Part shown: one piece after another, positions 35,405 through 46,532 of the stretch
Layout: the number at the start of each line of letters is the position of its first letter
Numbering within the stretch: position 1 is the stretch's first letter
NCBI RefSeq assembly: GCF_032918005.1
Contig: NZ_CP136628.1
Coordinates: forward strand, 4,759,501-4,823,500
Reading direction: 5' to 3'
Length of the DNA: 64,000 nt
From: Bradyrhizobium sp. NDS-1
Lineage (GTDB): Bacteria > Pseudomonadota > Alphaproteobacteria > Rhizobiales > Xanthobacteraceae
Translations under genes and position numbers: made by a program
The notes under the pieces: generated by a model
Database searches by the model: none
Seen by the model: the letters and a program-made list of their open reading frames with translations, nothing else
What the model was told of the DNA's origin: nothing

Positions 35405-37234
35405 ATGACAAAAAAAACAACCAATGGGCATGCGCCCGCCGGCAACGGCTCGCGACGCCACCTTCGCTCGCAGGAATGGTTCAACAACCCGCATAACCCA
35501 GGCATGACTGCGCTCTATATGGAGCGCTACCTCAATTACGGCCTCACGCGCGCCGAGTTGCAGTCCGGCAAGCCGATCATCGGCATCGCCCAGACCGGCA
35601 ACGACCTTTCTCCCTGCAACCGCCACCATATCGAGCTCGCGCACCGCGTCCGCGAAGGCATCCGCGAGGCCGGCGGCATCGCGATGGAATTCCCGACCCA
35701 TCCGATCCAGGAGACCGGCAAGCGTCCGACCGCAGCGCTCGACCGCAATCTCGCCTATCTCGGCCTCGTCGAGATCCTCTACGGCTACCCGCTCGACGGC
35801 GTGGTGCTGACCACCGGCTGCGACAAGACCACGCCGGCCTGCATGATGGCGGCGGCGACCGTGAACCTGCCCGCGATCGTGCTGTCGGGCGGCCCGATGC
35901 TGAACGGCTGGCATGCCGGCGAGCGCACCGGCTCCGGCACCATCGTCTGGAAGTCGCGCGAGCGGCTCGCCGCCGGCGAGATCGACTATGAAGAGTTCAT
36001 GGAAATCGTGGCCTCCTCGGCGCCCTCGGTCGGCCATTGCAACACCATGGGTACAGCCTCGACCATGAACGGGCTCGCCGAAGCACTCGGCTTCTCGCTG
36101 CCGGGCTGCGCGGCGATTCCCGCACCCTATCGCGAACGCGGCCAGATCGCCTACGAGACGGGAAAACGCGCCGTCGAGATGGTCTGGGAAGACCTCAAGC
36201 CGTCGGACATCCTGACCCGCAAGGCGTTCGAGAACTGCATCGTGATCAATTCGGCGATCGGCGGCTCGACCAACGCACCGATCCACATCAACGCCCTCGC
36301 CCGTCACATCGGCGTCGAGCTTTCGATCGAGGACTGGCAGAAATTCGGCCATGACGTGCCGCTGCTGGTCAACATGCAGCCTGCAGGCTTCTATCTCGGC
36401 GAGGAATTCCATCGCGCCGGCGGCGTGCCGGCGGTGGTACGCGAATTGATGAAGCACAAGCGCATCCATGAGGATGCGGTCACCGTCAACGGGCGCGGCA
36501 TCGGCGAGAATTGCAAGGATGCGCCAAAGCCCGACAATGACGTGATCTGGGCTTATGACAAGCCGCTGGTGAAGGACGCCGGCTTCCTGGTGCTGAAGGG
36601 CAATCTGTTCGACTCGGCGATCATGAAGACCTCGGTGATCTCAAAGGAATTCCGCGACCGCTATCTCAGCAACCCGAAGGACCTGAACGCATTCGAGGGC
36701 CGTGCCATCGTGTTCGAGGGACCGGAGGATTATCACGAGCGGATCGACGATGCCTCGCTCGACATCGACGAGCGCTGCGTGCTGTTCATCCGCGGCACCG
36801 GGCCGATCGGCTACCCTGGTGGCGCCGAGGTCGTGAACATGCAGCCGCCCGCGGCGCTGATCAAACGCGGCATCCTGTCCCTGCCCTGTATCGGCGACGG
36901 CCGCCAGTCCGGCACCTCGGGTTCGCCCTCGATCCTGAACGCCTCGCCGGAGGCTGCCGCCAATGGCGGCCTTGCGGTCCTCAAGACCGGCGACAAGGTG
37001 CGCATCGACCTCAACAAGGGCAGCGCCAACATCCTGATCTCGGACGAGGAGCTGAAGAAGCGTCACGCCGAGCTGAAGGCCGCCGGCGGCTTCAAGTATC
37101 CCGAAAACCAGACCCCGTGGCAGGAGATCTATCGCAACACCGTCGGCCAGCAATCGACCGGAGCCTGCATGGAGCTCGCCACAAGGTACCAGAACGTCGC
37201 CGGCACGTTTGGCGTTGCGCGGGATAATCACTAA
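35405..37234 (+). CDS. Sugar-acid dehydratase, IlvD/Edd family (xylonate dehydratase-like)
   Basis: This 609-aa protein closely follows the Caulobacter XylD pattern as I remember it: [26 protein letters not shown] (in part), [15 protein letters not shown] (C71), [11 protein letters not shown] (C139) and [11 protein letters not shown], the three Fe-S cluster cysteines. The C-terminal [28 protein letters not shown] carries the substrate-binding part. It removes water from an aldonic acid to give a 2-keto-3-deoxy acid. ATG 35405 follows GCAGGAGAAGCC. The downstream SDRs and the opposite-strand kinase and aldolase suggest the product enters the KDG/KDPG route. Xylonate, gluconate, arabinonate or fuconate are all possible substrates. 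Confidence 0.85.
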   Translation: MTKKTTNGHAPAGNGSRRHLRSQEWFNNPHNPGMTALYMERYLNYGLTRAELQSGKPIIGIAQTGNDLSPCNRHHIELAHRVREGIREAGGIAMEFPTHPIQETGKRPTAALDRNLAYLGLVEILYGYPLDGVVLTTGCDKTTPACMMAAATVNLPAIVLSGGPMLNGWHAGERTGSGTIVWKSRERLAAGEIDYEEFMEIVASSAPSVGHCNTMGTASTMNGLAEALGFSLPGCAAIPAPYRERGQIAYETGKRAVEMVWEDLKPSDILTRKAFENCIVINSAIGGSTNAPIHINALARHIGVELSIEDWQKFGHDVPLLVNMQPAGFYLGEEFHRAGGVPAVVRELMKHKRIHEDAVTVNGRGIGENCKDAPKPDNDVIWAYDKPLVKDAGFLVLKGNLFDSAIMKTSVISKEFRDRYLSNPKDLNAFEGRAIVFEGPEDYHERIDDASLDIDERCVLFIRGTGPIGYPGGAEVVNMQPPAALIKRGILSLPCIGDGRQSGTSGSPSILNASPEAAANGGLAVLKTGDKVRIDLNKGSANILISDEELKKRHAELKAAGGFKYPENQTPWQEIYRNTVGQQSTGACMELATRYQNVAGTFGVARDNH

Positions 37235-37241
37235 CAACGTC

Positions 37242-37349
37242 TGTCATTCCGGGGCGCGACGCAGTCGCGAGCCCGGAATCCATCGAACCTCATAACACGC
37301 TGCACAATGGATTCCGGGCTCGCGCCAAGAGGCGCGCCCCGGAATGACG
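37242..37349. repeat. CATTCCGGGG palindromic repeat (copy 3, best preserved)
   Basis: TGTCATTCCGGGGCGCGA and the reverse arm GCGCGCCCCGGAATGACG enclose two further inverted blocks reading GAGCCCGGAATCCAT and ATGGATTCCGGGCTCGCG. The 108-base unit can fold into one long hairpin. It fills the gap between the dehydratase and the first SDR gene. Confidence 0.8.
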
Positions 37350-37371
37350 AACCTACAAGGAGAAAAACGAC

Positions 37372-38103
37372 ATGGCAGACCGCCTCAAGGGCAAACGCGC
37401 CGTCATCACGGCTGCAGCCGCAGGCATCGGCCGCGCATGCGCCATCGCATTCGCGCGTGAAGGCGCCACCGTGATCGCCACCGACATCAATGAAGCCGGA
37501 ATCGCGGGCCTGACCAAGGAAGGCATCGCCGAGGTCGCAAAGCTCGACGTCCGCAACACCGCCGACGTCAACGCCTTTGCCAAGCGTGTCGGCAAGATCG
37601 ACATCCTGCTCAACGCGGCGGGCTTCGTGCACCACGGCACCATCCTGGAATGCTCGGAAGAGGATTTTGACTTCTCGTTCGACCTCAACGTCAAGTCGAT
37701 GCACCGGACCATCAAGGCGTTCCTGCCGGACATGCTGGCGGGCGGTGGCGGCAGCATCGTCAACATCTCGTCCTGCGCGGCGCTGCGGCCGCCGGCCAAC
37801 CGTTACGTCTACAGCTCGTCCAAGGCGGCGGTGTCGCTGCTGACGCGCGCGGTCGCGCTCGACTTCATCACCAAGGGTATCCGCTGCAACTCGATCTGCC
37901 CCGGCACCGTCGAGACGCCCTCGATGCTCGATCGCGCCGCCGCGCAAGGCCCGCAAGGCAAGGAGATGTTCATCTCCCGCCAGAAGATGGGCCGGCTCGG
38001 TACCGCCGAGGAAATCGCCAGCATGGCGGTCTATCTCGGCAGCGACGAGAGCGCCTTCACCACCGGCGTCGACCTCGTCGTCGACGGCGGCTACATGCTC
38101 TGA
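37372..38103 (+). CDS. SDR family oxidoreductase (2-keto-3-deoxy-sugar-acid dehydrogenase-like)
   Basis: This 243-aa classical SDR has the cofactor motif TAAAAGIGRACA, NAAG in LLNAAGFVHHG, a catalytic Ser in NISSCAALRPP and Y-x-x-x-K in YVYSSSKAAVS. The sequence resembles the DHRS6/2-keto-3-deoxy-L-fuconate dehydrogenase group (unusual AAAAGIG motif and SMHRTIKAFLP). It would oxidise a keto-deoxy acid with NAD+. It starts behind AAGGAGAAAAACGAC and is followed after 12 bases by a second SDR, so they form an operon with the dehydratase. Confidence 0.82.
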   Translation: MADRLKGKRAVITAAAAGIGRACAIAFAREGATVIATDINEAGIAGLTKEGIAEVAKLDVRNTADVNAFAKRVGKIDILLNAAGFVHHGTILECSEEDFDFSFDLNVKSMHRTIKAFLPDMLAGGGGSIVNISSCAALRPPANRYVYSSSKAAVSLLTRAVALDFITKGIRCNSICPGTVETPSMLDRAAAQGPQGKEMFISRQKMGRLGTAEEIASMAVYLGSDESAFTTGVDLVVDGGYML

Positions 38104-38115
38104 GGGGCCGCCAGC

Positions 38116-38862
38116 ATGAACAAGATCGATCTCAACGGCCGCATCGCTGTCGTCACCGGCGGCGCGCAGGGCTTTGGCCGTGCCATCACCGAACGCTTCG
38201 TCGCCTCCGGTGCGAAGGTCGCGATCTGGGATTTCGATGCCGCTCTGGCTGAGAAAACCGCAAAGGAGATCGGCGACGGCGCCCGCGTGTTCAAGGTCGA
38301 CGTCACCGACACCGCGGCGGTCGAGCAGGCCCGCGATGCCACGCTCAAGGCCTTCGGCAAGATCGACATCCTCGTCAACAATGCCGGCATCGCCGGTGTC
38401 AACAAGCCGGTCTGGGAGACCGACCTCGAGGAATGGCGCAAGGTTCTGCGCATCAATCTCGACGGTCCCTTCATCGTCTGCAAGGCGATCGTGCCTGCGA
38501 TGCTCGAGCAGAAATACGGGCGCATCGTCAACATCGCCTCGATTGCCGGCAAGGAAGGCAATCCGAATGCGGCGCATTACTCGGCGTCCAAGGCCGGCCT
38601 GATCGCGCTGACGAAATCGCTCGGCAAGGAGCTCGCCGCCCACGACATCCTCGTCAATGCGGTGACCCCGGCGGCGGCGAAGACCGCCATCTTCGACCAG
38701 ATGACGCAGCAGCACATCGACTTCATGCTGTCGAAGATCCCGAAGGCGCGTTTCGTTCTGGTGGAAGAGCTCGCCGCGATGGTGAGCTGGCTGGCCTCCG
38801 AGGATTGTGCGTTCTCGACCGGCGCCGTGTTCGATATCTCGGGCGGGCGCGCAACCTATTGA
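38116..38862 (+). CDS. SDR family oxidoreductase
   Basis: This 248-aa classical SDR has VTGGAQGFGRAITERF (cofactor loop), LVNNAGIAG, NIASIAGKEGN (Ser) and the catalytic YSASKAGLI. The usual C-terminal FDISGGRATY closes the fold. The wording is close to FabG-like sugar or polyol dehydrogenases. In this operon it may oxidise the aldose or lactone-forming step ahead of the dehydratase. It lies 12 bases after the first SDR and seven bases before the GFA gene. Confidence 0.85.
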   Translation: MNKIDLNGRIAVVTGGAQGFGRAITERFVASGAKVAIWDFDAALAEKTAKEIGDGARVFKVDVTDTAAVEQARDATLKAFGKIDILVNNAGIAGVNKPVWETDLEEWRKVLRINLDGPFIVCKAIVPAMLEQKYGRIVNIASIAGKEGNPNAAHYSASKAGLIALTKSLGKELAAHDILVNAVTPAAAKTAIFDQMTQQHIDFMLSKIPKARFVLVEELAAMVSWLASEDCAFSTGAVFDISGGRATY

Positions 38863-38869
38863 GGACAGC

Positions 38870-39265
38870 ATGATCCACGAGGGCGGATGCCTGTGCGGCG
38901 CGGTGCGGTTCAAGGCGGAGGGCGAGCCGCTCAACGTTCGCGTCTGCCATTGCCGTACCTGCCAGAAGGCGATGGGCTCGCCGTTCTTCGCCCGCGCGCA
39001 GTTCGACCAGCGCGCGCTGACCGTGGAAGGTGAAACGGAGCGCTACGCCTCCTCGGAGAATATCGACCGCGTGTTCTGCAAGCGCTGCGGCACGCGGCTG
39101 TTCGCCTGGCGGCGCAACGGCACGCTGCTGGCGGGCGTGTCCCTCTCCGTGTTCGACGACCGCAACGCCTTCGCGCCGACCGAGCACATCTGGGTCTCGG
39201 AAAAGCCCGCCTGGCTGAAGCTCGACGACGGCCTGGTGCAATATCCGGGGACGATCCCGGCATAG
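38870..39265 (+). CDS. GFA family zinc-binding protein
   Basis: This 131-aa protein has the three zinc-binding cysteine clusters of the GFA (Mss4-like) fold: GGCLCGAVRF, CHCRTCQ and FCKRCGTRLF. The family was named after a proposed glutathione-dependent formaldehyde-activating enzyme, but most members have no proven reaction. ATG 38870 follows GAGGACAGC and lies seven bases after the SDR stop. It may simply ride on the same transcript. Confidence 0.85.
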   Translation: MIHEGGCLCGAVRFKAEGEPLNVRVCHCRTCQKAMGSPFFARAQFDQRALTVEGETERYASSENIDRVFCKRCGTRLFAWRRNGTLLAGVSLSVFDDRNAFAPTEHIWVSEKPAWLKLDDGLVQYPGTIPA

Positions 39266-39416
39266 TTGCGCGATTGCACGGCAGCGTGCTGCGGGCGGAT
39301 CATTTGCGGCGTGGCATTTCGGAACAGGCCACCCTATGTTGAGCTGAAGCGTCGCTGCACCGCCGGTTTGGCTGGAACGGCTGCAAGGCCGCGAGCGAAC
39401 CGGAACGGATGAGCTG

Positions 39417-40097
39417 GTGAATATCTCCTTTTATGACTTGTCGGTGTGGGTGCTCCCCCTCGTGCTCGCCATCACCTTCCACGAAGCGGCACATGCCTTC
39501 GTTGCCGACCGGCTCGGAGACAATACGGCCGCGCAGCTCGGGCGGGTCAGCTTCAATCCTATCAGGCACATCGACCCGTTCGGCACGCTGATCCTGCCGG
39601 CGATGCTGCTGTTTGCGCATTCGCCGTTCCTGTTCGGCTACGCCAAGCCGGTGCCGGTGAATTTCCGCAAGCTTGGCAACCCGAGGCTCGACATGGTCTG
39701 GGTGGCGCTGGCCGGGCCTGTCACCAACATCGCGCTGGCGCTGGCCGCGGCCCTTGCCTTCCATGCCCTGCCCCTTGTCCCTGCCAGCTCGGCGAAATGG
39801 GTCGCCGACAACCTCAAGAATGCGCTCATCATCAACGCCATCCTCGCGGTCTTCAACATGATGCCGATTCCGCCGCTCGATGGCGGGCGCGTCGCGGTCG
39901 GGCTGTTGCCCCGTCCCCTCGCCCAGCCGCTGGCCCGGCTCGAGCCGTTCGGGATGCTGATCCTGATCGCGATCCTGATCCTGCTACCGCTGGCGGGTTC
40001 CCAGTTCGGTCTAAATCTTGATGTTATTTCAGCAATACTGCGGACGTTGACCGGTTATGTGATTCAGGCTGTTCTCTTCCTGACCGGCAATGCGTAG
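39417..40097 (+). CDS. Site-2 protease family (M50) zinc metallopeptidase
   Basis: This 226-aa polytopic protein has the zinc motif HEAAH at 22-26 in the first membrane segment (AITFHEAAHAFVADRLG) and the second metal motif NMMPIPPLDGGRV. About five or six hydrophobic segments match the short M50/YwhC-type proteases that cleave substrates within the membrane. The start is GTG 39417, which directly overlaps a short upstream frame (GATGAGCTGGTGA); no ATG is available nearby. The target is unknown. Confidence 0.85.
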   Translation: MNISFYDLSVWVLPLVLAITFHEAAHAFVADRLGDNTAAQLGRVSFNPIRHIDPFGTLILPAMLLFAHSPFLFGYAKPVPVNFRKLGNPRLDMVWVALAGPVTNIALALAAALAFHALPLVPASSAKWVADNLKNALIINAILAVFNMMPIPPLDGGRVAVGLLPRPLAQPLARLEPFGMLILIAILILLPLAGSQFGLNLDVISAILRTLTGYVIQAVLFLTGNA

Positions 40098-40141
40098 TTG
40101 AACAGCGCCACCGAACACAAGCCGAAGGGCCAGAGGCCGAC

Positions 40142-40582
40142 TTGGTCAAAGCTGCCGATATGCTGATCGCGCGACGCGCAGACACCCGCGCCCGCGCCGA
40201 TTTCGCCACCTGGAAGATGATGGCCAAGCTCAACGGATCGTCCGCGCTGCCGCCGGAGGCCCAGGAATTCCTGGCGAGCTACCATAACCTGCTGGCGCAA
40301 ATGAGCGAGGATGAAGCCACCGAGACGACCATCGGCGCGATCTACAAGGCCTATTATGCCGAGATGGGTGGCGCTGGAACCCCGCCCGACGTCCGCCCAC
40401 GTGCGGCTGAGCCGGCCGCGGACAATGTTACCGCCTTCCGCCGTCCGGCACCGAAGCCGAAGAAGGCCGCGTCCTCGGGGGCGGCGGCATATGCTGGTCC
40501 CCAGAAACGGCCGCTGCCGGTGGCGCTGATCTTCGCCTGCCTGGTCGTGGTCTATGTCGGCATCCGGCTCTACTGGCGCTGA
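40142..40582 (+). CDS. Hypothetical protein with C-terminal membrane anchor
   Basis: This 146-aa frame encodes a charged helical N-terminal half (LIARRADTRARADFATWKMM), a Pro/Ala/Lys-rich linker (about 80-118) and one C-terminal hydrophobic helix (RPLPVALIFACLVVVYVGIRLYW). The start is uncertain: TTG 40142 has AGAGG at good spacing, while ATG 40160 lacks a clear site. The topology would leave the bulk in the cytoplasm, tail-anchored. No family is recognised. It converges on the TonB gene, overlapping its end by about 13 bases. Confidence 0.6.
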   Translation: MVKAADMLIARRADTRARADFATWKMMAKLNGSSALPPEAQEFLASYHNLLAQMSEDEATETTIGAIYKAYYAEMGGAGTPPDVRPRAAEPAADNVTAFRRPAPKPKKAASSGAAAYAGPQKRPLPVALIFACLVVVYVGIRLYWR

Positions 40583-41388
40583 ACCGTCTTCTTCTTTTTC
40601 TTCTCGTCCCGCGGCTTGAACTTGATCTCGACGGTGCGCTCGAACCGGTCCTCGGCGAGTTCGGTCGGCGGGACCGGGAAAGGATCGGATTTGTGGACCA
40701 TGGAGATCGCAGCCGCATCATAGGCCGGGTCTCCGGAGGATTCCACGACGTCGACGGAAACCACGTTGCCCCTACGGTTGAGCGCGAAACTCACCTTCGC
40801 AGTCTGATCCCTGGGCTCCTTGCCCTCCGGATTGACCTTGTGTGCCGCGAGATGTGCGCTGATCTTGCGGTTCCAATCGGCCGTTAGCTTCAGCAGGTCC
40901 TTGCCGATGCCGAGCACCGGCGCCATGGCCTTCTCGGCCTCGCGCGTTGCGTCTTCGAAAGTCTGCCGATCCGCTGCAACCGACTTCTGGGACGCCTCCA
41001 TGGCCGGCGTTTCAACCGCAGCCACCTTCGGATCGTCGTCCTGTTCCTTCTTCGGCTTGTTCTCGGTGACGATACGATCGGCATCCTCGACTTGTTGCGG
41101 CCGATCCTGGGGAAGGTCCGTCTCCTTCGTCTCGGTCTTTTGCTCAGGCAGTGCCGGGCGCTCTTCGGACTCGTCCGATTCCGTCGGCGCAACGGGCAGA
41201 TTGGACTCCTGAACCTCCGGCGACGTCATCTCCACCGCGAACTCCGCGCCGGCTGCCCCCAGACCATCGCCGTCATCATCGGCGCGCAGGTGCGCCAGCG
41301 CGAGCGCGGCGCCACCCAGATGAAGCCCGAGCGCCGCCACCGCGGCCAGGATCCAGAGCTTCCGGGATGGTCTGAGTTCGTCCGACAT
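40570..41388 (-). CDS. tonB: Energy transducer TonB
   Basis: This 272-aa protein has an N-terminal TM anchor (LWILAAVAALGLHLGGAALALAH), a long acidic/proline/lysine-rich periplasmic spacer (about 45-170) and a C-terminal TonB domain with VSFALNRRGNVVSVDVVESSGDPAYDAAAISMV. It passes proton-motive energy from ExbB/ExbD to outer-membrane receptors. It is the last gene of the iron-uptake operon, 10 bases after exbD. Confidence 0.9.
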   Translation of the reverse strand: MSDELRPSRKLWILAAVAALGLHLGGAALALAHLRADDDGDGLGAAGAEFAVEMTSPEVQESNLPVAPTESDESEERPALPEQKTETKETDLPQDRPQQVEDADRIVTENKPKKEQDDDPKVAAVETPAMEASQKSVAADRQTFEDATREAEKAMAPVLGIGKDLLKLTADWNRKISAHLAAHKVNPEGKEPRDQTAKVSFALNRRGNVVSVDVVESSGDPAYDAAAISMVHKSDPFPVPPTELAEDRFERTVEIKFKPRDEKKKKKTVQRQ

Positions 41389-41398
41389 ACGGGCCTTC

Positions 41399-41857
41399 TT
41401 AAGGCTGAGCGGCGCCTGCCGCGGGCGCGCCCGGAGCGCCTTCCAGCGCCACCAGTTTCACCCGCGTATAGCCGCCTGCGCGCAAGAGCTCCATGACTCC
41501 CATCAATTCCCCATACGGCACCGACTTGTCGGCGCGCAGGAAGACGTATTTGTCCTTGCTCATGTCGGACAGTCCATCGAGCGTGCCGATCAGCTCGGCG
41601 CGGTGGACCGGGTTTTCTCCGATGGCGAGCGTCAGATCCGGCTTGATGCTGAGATAGGTCGGCTTGTCCGGCTTCTTCTGCGGCGTCGCGCTCGACGTCG
41701 GCAGATCGATCGGCAGGTCGACCGTGGAGAGCGGCGCTGCGACCATGAAGATGATCAGCAGCACCAGGATGACGTCGATGAACGGCGTGACGTTGATGTC
41801 ATGCGTTTCCGCGAAATCGTCGTCTTCGCCGTCATTGTCTGCGAGCGAAACGCCCAT
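41399..41857 (-). CDS. exbD: TonB-system biopolymer transporter ExbD
   Basis: This 152-aa protein starts with an acidic N-terminus and HDINVTPFIDVILVLLIIFMVAAPL, the single TM helix with the proton-carrying Asp. The periplasmic domain follows with LRADKSVPYGELMGVMELLRAGGYTRVKLV-type sequence. It forms the proton channel with ExbB. It lies between exbB and tonB with gaps of only a few bases. Confidence 0.92.
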   Translation of the reverse strand: MGVSLADNDGEDDDFAETHDINVTPFIDVILVLLIIFMVAAPLSTVDLPIDLPTSSATPQKKPDKPTYLSIKPDLTLAIGENPVHRAELIGTLDGLSDMSKDKYVFLRADKSVPYGELMGVMELLRAGGYTRVKLVALEGAPGAPAAGAAQP

Positions 41858-41860
41858 GGT

Positions 41861-42798
<938 letters not shown>

Positions 42799-42802
<4 letters not shown>

Positions 42803-43488
42803 ACTTCGGCCCAGTAGCGAATGAGGTTGTGATAGATACCCGTCAATTTGACCGTTTCGGGATCGTCACGCCCGAGCCGTTCCACCAGCGCCTGTATCGC
42901 GGTGTCGAGGTCAAAGATCATGCTCCGAGCTTGATCGTCCCGTATCATGCTCTGAAGCCAGAAGAAAGACGCAACCCGCGTTCCCCTCGTCACGGGGGTG
43001 ACGAGATGGAGGCTGGTGGAGGGATAGAGCACGCAGTCGCCGGCCGGCAACTTCACTTCGTGCGAGCCGTAAGTGTCCTCGATCACAAGTTCGCCACCGT
43101 CGTATTCTTCCGGCTCGGCGAGGAACAGGGTGACCGACAGATCTGTGCGAATGCGAAGGCCGGTCAGACGGTCACCGCGGATCGCGTTGTCGACATGCAG
43201 GCCGAAATGGTGCCCGCTACTTGCGGCATAGCGGTTGAACAACGGCGGGAAGATCTGGAGCGGGATGGCCGCCGCGACGAAACGTGGATTCGACGTCAGC
43301 GCCGAGATGATGCGGTTGCCGAGTTTTCGCGCGACCTCGCTATCGGGCGGCAGTTGCTCGTTGCGCTTGACCATCGCCGACTGGGCGCCGGCGGTGGAGC
43401 GGCCGTCCTCCCAGTCGCTCGCAGCCATGATGCGGCGGAAATCCGCCACATCATCCTTGCTGAGAACGGCTGGCAGGCAGGTCAACAT
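42799..43488 (-). CDS. Fe2+/2-oxoglutarate-dependent dioxygenase, PiuC/YbiX type
   Basis: This 229-aa PKHD-type hydroxylase has the facial iron triad H98-x-D100 ([10 protein letters not shown]) and H161 ([10 protein letters not shown]), with R171 for 2-oxoglutarate ([10 protein letters not shown]). PiuC-like proteins regularly neighbour catecholate-siderophore receptors and may modify the siderophore or a monomer. ATG 43488 was chosen over an upstream extension because that extension would lie inside the receptor gene. It begins two bases after the receptor stop and overlaps exbB by four bases. Confidence 0.9.
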
Positions 43489-43490
43489 GA

Positions 43491-45890
43491 TCAGAACTTC
43501 GCAGTCGTGACGATGTAGAAGGCTCGGCCCGGCGCGACCGCCACGAACGGAACCGCGCTGCGATAGAACGAGTCGTAATAGAGCTTGTTCGTGAGGTTCT
43601 GCGCGTAGAACTTCATGGTCCAGTTCAGGTCGATCCTCTTCTCGACGAACGCATCGAAGCGCCAATAGCTCGGCAGCTCGTTGGTGTTGGCCGCAAACGT
43701 GCCGCCGTAAACCTTCGAGCGGTACACCGCCTGCCCGCCGAGCTCCCAGCCGCCGTCGAACTTGTACTTGGTCAGCATGCTGAACGACTGGTGGGCAACA
43801 TTGGCGAGCTGCAGGCCTAGATTCGAGGCAACGCCGCTCTGCGTGACCTTGGACTGCATCAGCACCAGGCCGCCGAAGATGCTCCAGCGATCGGTGATCT
43901 TGCCCTCGGCTTCGATGTCGATGCCCTGGATCCTGTAGGCCGCGCCCGACGTCAGCAAGCCGCTGACGGTCTCGCGCGCGTTGTCCTTGGTGGTCTGGAA
44001 CAACGCGCCCGTCACCAGCAGGTGGCGATCAGCGAGCTCCCATTTGGTGCCGACCTCGATCGCCTTGTTGCGCTCGGGCCCGAGCAGGAGGGTCGCGTTG
44101 GGCGGAACACCGCCGTAGTCGGTGGCGGTCGCGTCCAGCTCCGAGCCGAACGGATTGGCCGAGGTCGCGTAGGCTGCATAGATGCTGCCGATCGACATCG
44201 GCTTGTAGACGAGGCCGACGTTGTAGTTCACCAAATCGGCGTTCTGTTTCACATAGTTCGAATTGTTCGACGCGCTCTGGCTATAGCCGTCATAGCGCAC
44301 GCCGCCGTTGACGATGATGGTGTCCTGCCAGTTCGCGGTGTCCATGACATAGACGCTGCTGGTGTTGACGCCATAGCGCGTCGGATTTCCGAGCAGCGAC
44401 GGTATGCCGAAGGGAATGTAGGTGTACTGTGGCGAGTAGAGATTGACCCCCGTCACGGCGCCGGTGCTGGTGAAGGCGGAACCGGACAGCTCAGACGCGA
44501 GGCCGGCGTAGCGGTCGATCGAGATGTTCTCGTTCGCATATTCTACACCGAATACCGCGGTATGCTTGACCCCGCCGGTATCGAGCTTGAACGTGGCCTC
44601 GTTCTGGTTGGCCCACACGTCCACGGTCTGGTAGCGGCTCTGCGCGCTCGCCGTCGTGGTCCAGAGCAGCGGATTGGGGCTGGTGGTGTTCGGATTCTGC
44701 GGCAGCGTGCCGATGTAGTTGAGCACCGAGTGCTCGCCGCGCACCTTGCTGGTCAGCGTGATGGCCTCGTTGACCTTGTACTCGATGATGCCGGTGCCGA
44801 AATCCTGCCGCGCGGTCTGGAAGTCGCGGTTGAGGAAGCCGTACCAGTTTCCGCGCGGAATGCCGGCCGACGTCACCGGCACATTACCCTGCCTGTAAAA
44901 GGGCACGCCGAAATCGGGATAGCCGCTGAGGTCGGTGTGGACGTAGTTCGTCGTGATCTTGATGTCGCTGGTCGGAGTGTATTTGGTCGAGATGAAGGTG
45001 CCCCAGCGATCATCGGTGACGTAGTTTCGACCGGCCACGTTGGCATCCTGGAACAGGCCGCCGGCGCGCACCGAGAAGGTCGGGTCGATGACCTGGTTGA
45101 CGTCGAGCGTGACACGCTTGGTCTGATCGGTGCCGAACTCGGAGTCCATGCGCTTGAAATTGACGTCGCCGGCCTGCTTGGTGACGATGTTGATGGCGCC
45201 GCCGGCCGTGCCGCGGCCGGCATAGGACGATGCCGGGCCGCGCAGGATCTCGATCTGCTCGGTGAAGAAGTTCTCGCGGATGGAAACGGCGGGATCGCGG
45301 ATGCCGTCGATGAAAACGTCGTTGCGCGCGTCGAAGCCGCGGATGAAGAAGCGGTCACCGAACGCGTTGCCGCCTTCGCCTGAGCCCAGCGTCACGCCCG
45401 CGGTCGAACGCCCGATTTCCTTCAGCGTCGTCGCGTTCTTGTCCTCGAGCACTTCCTTGCTGAGCACCGTGATGGACTTGGGCGTGTTCAGCATCTTCTC
45501 GGGAAACTTGCCCGAGGCCTGGACGTGGTCGACCTTGTAGGGCGCGGCCGGATCGGCATAGGGATTGCTGTCGGGAGCGCCAGACGGCGCAGTCGGCGCG
45601 GCCTGCTGGGCCGCCTGCTCGCGTTGCGCGGCGCGGCGAAGCGCGTTGCGGGCACGGACCTGCTCCGGCGAAGGCTTCGAGGCCGTCGGACGCGGACGCG
45701 CGACAGGAGCGTCGACCGTCACCGGCGGCAGGTTCGACTGCTGCGCCTCTGCGCCGCTCGAGACCGTCGCGACTGCTATCAGGCTTGCAACGGCGGAAAC
45801 TGTCTTGCCCGCAGCAGCCTCGAAATTGTTGTCGACAGACTTTTTCAGCACGGTCGAACGCAATGACCGCGGTGATCTAACATTCCCCAT
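43491..45890 (-). CDS. TonB-dependent siderophore receptor (Fiu/catecholate type)
   Basis: This 799-aa outer-membrane protein has a signal peptide (residues about 20-50, ending SSGAEAQQ) and a proline-rich TonB-linker region. A plug domain follows with [29 protein letters not shown] and [19 protein letters not shown], and then a 22-strand barrel ending in a terminal Phe (FYIVTTAKF). It imports an iron-siderophore complex with TonB energy. The ATG at 45890 follows GGGGCGTGAA; an in-frame extension to 45944 is less likely. It heads the operon with PiuC, ExbB, ExbD and TonB. Upstream lie three Irr-box-like sites. Confidence 0.92.
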   Translation of the reverse strand: MGNVRSPRSLRSTVLKKSVDNNFEAAAGKTVSAVASLIAVATVSSGAEAQQSNLPPVTVDAPVARPRPTASKPSPEQVRARNALRRAAQREQAAQQAAPTAPSGAPDSNPYADPAAPYKVDHVQASGKFPEKMLNTPKSITVLSKEVLEDKNATTLKEIGRSTAGVTLGSGEGGNAFGDRFFIRGFDARNDVFIDGIRDPAVSIRENFFTEQIEILRGPASSYAGRGTAGGAINIVTKQAGDVNFKRMDSEFGTDQTKRVTLDVNQVIDPTFSVRAGGLFQDANVAGRNYVTDDRWGTFISTKYTPTSDIKITTNYVHTDLSGYPDFGVPFYRQGNVPVTSAGIPRGNWYGFLNRDFQTARQDFGTGIIEYKVNEAITLTSKVRGEHSVLNYIGTLPQNPNTTSPNPLLWTTTASAQSRYQTVDVWANQNEATFKLDTGGVKHTAVFGVEYANENISIDRYAGLASELSGSAFTSTGAVTGVNLYSPQYTYIPFGIPSLLGNPTRYGVNTSSVYVMDTANWQDTIIVNGGVRYDGYSQSASNNSNYVKQNADLVNYNVGLVYKPMSIGSIYAAYATSANPFGSELDATATDYGGVPPNATLLLGPERNKAIEVGTKWELADRHLLVTGALFQTTKDNARETVSGLLTSGAAYRIQGIDIEAEGKITDRWSIFGGLVLMQSKVTQSGVASNLGLQLANVAHQSFSMLTKYKFDGGWELGGQAVYRSKVYGGTFAANTNELPSYWRFDAFVEKRIDLNWTMKFYAQNLTNKLYYDSFYRSAVPFVAVAPGRAFYIVTTAKF

Positions 45891-46292
45891 TTCACGCCCC
45901 ACTAATTCAACGACGATTGGTCGCATTGCGACAACTCGACGCAATGGTGCTATCGGGCGTGTTAACGAGGGTCAACGCGATCAGGCCAACATTCCGACTG
46001 AATCCGTTCATTTCAAAACGATTCTAAACTCGATGGAGCTCGCAGTTTCGAACGGCTCTAAAGTTGAAGCGTTCTAATCTGCATTTCGATTGCTGCTGTC
46101 CCCAAATGCATTCATCAGGGCGCCGGTTGATGCGCGTGATCGAGACGGAGATGCTTGCAACAATGCGGTCCTATCGATCGGGCAAAATCAGGTCAATGCA
46201 ACATGTCCGTCCGCACATTTGAATTTGTCCAGATCGGAGCGCGCACGGATTTCGCAAAGTTGAAAGGACTCGCGAGTCCTGCCGGCTCTCGT
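45891..46292. promoter_or_regulatory. Regulatory region upstream of the iron-uptake operon
   Basis: This 402-base gap holds no gene. CATTGCG and CGCAATG form a 7-bp inverted repeat with a 9-base centre (45924-45946) about 35 bases before the receptor start. Further up are three words matching the rhizobial Irr-box form TTTAGAANNNTTCTAAA as I remember it: 46012-46028, 46046-46062 and 46062-46078 (the third is weaker). Irr is the heme-responsive iron regulator of Bradyrhizobium. Regulation of the operon by iron or heme is expected. Confidence 0.45.
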
Positions 46293-46532
46293 TCAATCAC
46301 TGTGCGGCGGCTTCATCAGCGAGAACAATTCATCGACGGTCTTCTGCGCGACGGCACGCACGCGATCGGTGCTGTCCATGCCGGCGATATTGACGCCGTT
46401 TACGACGGCCTTGATCTCGTCCCGGAAGTCGGTGAGGAAGCGCAAGGGATCGCGCTGCTCGTTGGCCACACGCGCGATCAATCCCGTGATCAGGATCTGA
46501 CACGCGATCAGCTTGCCATTCAATTCGTCCAT
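46293..46532 (-). CDS. Hypothetical small helical protein
   Basis: This 79-aa protein starts at ATG 46532 behind AAAGGGAGCGCAGC. It is predicted helical throughout (DELNGKLIACQILITGLIARV, then LRFLTDFRDEIKAVVNGV and TDRVRAVAQKTVDELFSLM). No signal peptide or motif is visible. It lies upstream of the iron operon on the same strand but about 400 bases away, so it is probably separate. Codon usage and the ribosome-binding site support it as real. Confidence 0.6.
   Translation of the reverse strand: MDELNGKLIACQILITGLIARVANEQRDPLRFLTDFRDEIKAVVNGVNIAGMDSTDRVRAVAQKTVDELFSLMKPPHSD

Noticed and set aside
44022..45383. 453-codon plus frame opposite the TonB receptor
   Set aside because: Antisense to a well-conserved receptor; no ribosome-binding site or recognisable motif.
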